64,000 nucleotides of DNA from Streptomyces sp. RKND-216 (GTDB lineage: Bacteria > Actinomycetota > Actinomycetes > Streptomycetales > Streptomycetaceae): the NCBI RefSeq assembly GCF_004795255.1, contig NZ_SSBQ01000002.1:3936001-4000000 (forward strand), written 5' to 3'. Both the position numbers and the translations under genes were made by a program. How positions within the stretch are numbered: position 1 is the stretch's first letter; every line of letters starts with the position of its first letter. A model generated the notes under the pieces. It searched no databases, was not told where the DNA came from, and saw only the letters and a list, made by a program, of their open reading frames with translations. Shown here in pieces: positions 62,946 through 64,000 of the stretch.

Positions 62946-64000
62946 ATGTCGTTCCAGCCCGCCGTGCTCGAGGGTGTCCTCGAGCGCATCACCTACGCCA
63001 ACGAGGACAACGGCTACACCGTCGCCCGGGTGGACACCGGCCGGGGCGGTGAGCTGCTCACCGTCGTCGGCTCGCTGCTGGGCGCGCAGGTGGGCGAGTC
63101 GCTCCGGATGGAGGGGCGCTGGGGCTCGCACCCCCAGTACGGGCGGCAGTTCACGGTGGAGAACTACACGACGGTGCTCCCCGCCACGGTGCAGGGCATC
63201 CGCCGCTACCTGGGATCGGGGTTGATCAAGGGCATCGGGCCGCGTATCGCCGAACGGATCGTGGACCACTTCGGCCTGGACACCCTGGACGTCGTCGAGC
63301 AGGAGCCGCAGCGGCTGATCGAGGTGCCGGGCCTGGGGCCCAAGCGGACGAAGAAGATCGCCGCCGCCTGGGAGGAACAGAAGGCCATCAAGGAGGTGAT
63401 GGTCTTCCTCCAGGGCGTCGGCGTCTCCACCTCGCTCGCCGTCCGCATCTACAAGAAGTACGGCGACGCCTCCATCTCCGTGGTGAAGAACCAGCCCTAC
63501 CGGCTGGCCGCCGATGTCTGGGGCATCGGCTTCCTCACCGCGGACCGGCTGGCGCAGGCGCTGGGCATCCCGCACGACAGCCCGGAGCGGGTCAAGGCCG
63601 GCCTGCAGCACGCCCTCTCGCAGTCCACCGACCAGGGCCACTGCTTCCTCCCCGAGGAGCAGCTGATCTCCGACGCGGTCAAGCTCCTCCAGGTCGACAC
63701 CGGGCTCGTCATCGAATGCCTCACGGAGCTGGCGCAGGACGAGGAGGGCGTGGTGCGGGAGCGGGTGCCGGGGGAGGACGGGGAGCCGGTGACCGCGGTC
63801 TACCTGGTGCCCTTCCATCGAGCCGAGATCTCCCTCGCCGCGCAGCTGATGCGGCTGCTGCGGACCGACGAGGACCGGCTGCCCGCCTTCGGCGACGTCG
63901 ACTGGGAGGCGGCGCTGGGCTGGCTCGGCCGTCGCACCGGCACCGACCTCGCCCCGGAGCAGTCGCAGGCCGTCCGGCTCGCGCTGACGCAGAAGGTGGC
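62946..64000 (+). CDS. recD2: RecD2-like ATP-dependent DNA helicase, 5' part
   Basis: 351 codons are visible and the frame runs off the window. The N-terminal OB-type region (VLEGVLERITYANEDNGYTVARV, then GRWGSHPQYGRQFTVENY), the double helix-hairpin-helix (LIKGIGPRIAERIV, VPGLGPKRTKKIAAAW) and the WGIGFLTADRLAQALGI region match RecD2/TraA-type SF1B helicases. The Walker A lies beyond the edge; the visible end LAPEQSQAVRLALT is the Q-motif just before it. RecD2 acts in DNA repair without RecBC. Confidence 0.93.
   Translation, partial: MSFQPAVLEGVLERITYANEDNGYTVARVDTGRGGELLTVVGSLLGAQVGESLRMEGRWGSHPQYGRQFTVENYTTVLPATVQGIRRYLGSGLIKGIGPRIAERIVDHFGLDTLDVVEQEPQRLIEVPGLGPKRTKKIAAAWEEQKAIKEVMVFLQGVGVSTSLAVRIYKKYGDASISVVKNQPYRLAADVWGIGFLTADRLAQALGIPHDSPERVKAGLQHALSQSTDQGHCFLPEEQLISDAVKLLQVDTGLVIECLTELAQDEEGVVRERVPGEDGEPVTAVYLVPFHRAEISLAAQLMRLLRTDEDRLPAFGDVDWEAALGWLGRRTGTDLAPEQSQAVRLALTQKV

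Overview
The window reads as chromosomal DNA of a Streptomyces. It has very high GC, G/C-ending codons, many GTG starts, an adpA gene with a single TTA (bldA-type) codon, orn next to adpA, and a cebEFG-bglC cluster. From memory, the gene order matches the S. coelicolor core around SCO2817 (cdgA), SCO2798-2792 (bglC/ceb/orn/adpA), SCO2789-2786 (glmS/hexosaminidase), SCO2779-2774 (branched-chain acyl-CoA genes) and SCO2770 (agmatinase), with local insertions and losses.

Layout. 0-8 kb: two Asp/Glu-racemase-superfamily genes, a luciferase-like oxidoreductase, a pentapeptide-repeat protein, a PAS-GGDEF-EAL protein (CdgA type), a secreted M6 metalloprotease and tRNA-Lys. 8-17.6 kb: two conserved small proteins; a minus-strand set of a PD-(D/E)XK nuclease, an unknown protein and an SF1 helicase-like ATPase; a histidine phosphatase; a gene remnant; a TPR-type regulator; a spermidine-synthase-like protein. 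17.6-22.6 kb: bglC and cebGFE with two CebR-type boxes but no adjacent cebR. 22.7-31.3 kb: an M23 endopeptidase, then an operon of NfeD/YqiJ-like protein, YqiK-type flotillin and a 1640-residue AAA ATPase. 31.7-34.9 kb: tRNA-His, orn, adpA, universal stress protein. 35-42 kb: glmS, a small protein, a DasR-type dre site before a GH20 hexosaminidase, a frameshifted DUF4429 gene, and an ECF41 sigma factor with its SDR partner. 42-51 kb: acyl-CoA dehydrogenase, HMG-CoA lyase, biotin carboxylase and carboxyltransferase (leucine/isovalerate catabolism), a divergent TetR regulator, a second acyl-CoA dehydrogenase and a thioesterase. 51-64 kb: an Erm-type rRNA methyltransferase with an elaborate leader, a phosphatase-like protein, agmatinase, a fused ABC exporter, small proteins, a decayed FG-GAP lipoprotein gene, an S37-type peptidase, a MarR-GNAT fusion and the 5' part of recD2.

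How parts connect. AdpA, CdgA and Orn link development with c-di-GMP/pGpG turnover. The GH1 and GH20 enzymes, ceb transporter and GlmS serve cello-oligosaccharide and amino-sugar use. The 42-50 kb block feeds branched-chain acyl-CoAs to acetoacetate and acetyl-CoA.

The strongest leads are: (1) the erm leader, which has a WhiB7-like leaderless promoter, a 45-residue leader ORF, a 14-bp hairpin and a hairpin that would hide the erm ribosome binding site; (2) the NfeD-flotillin-giant ATPase operon; (3) the nuclease-unknown-helicase set. No IS elements, prophage genes, CRISPR arrays or rRNA genes were seen.
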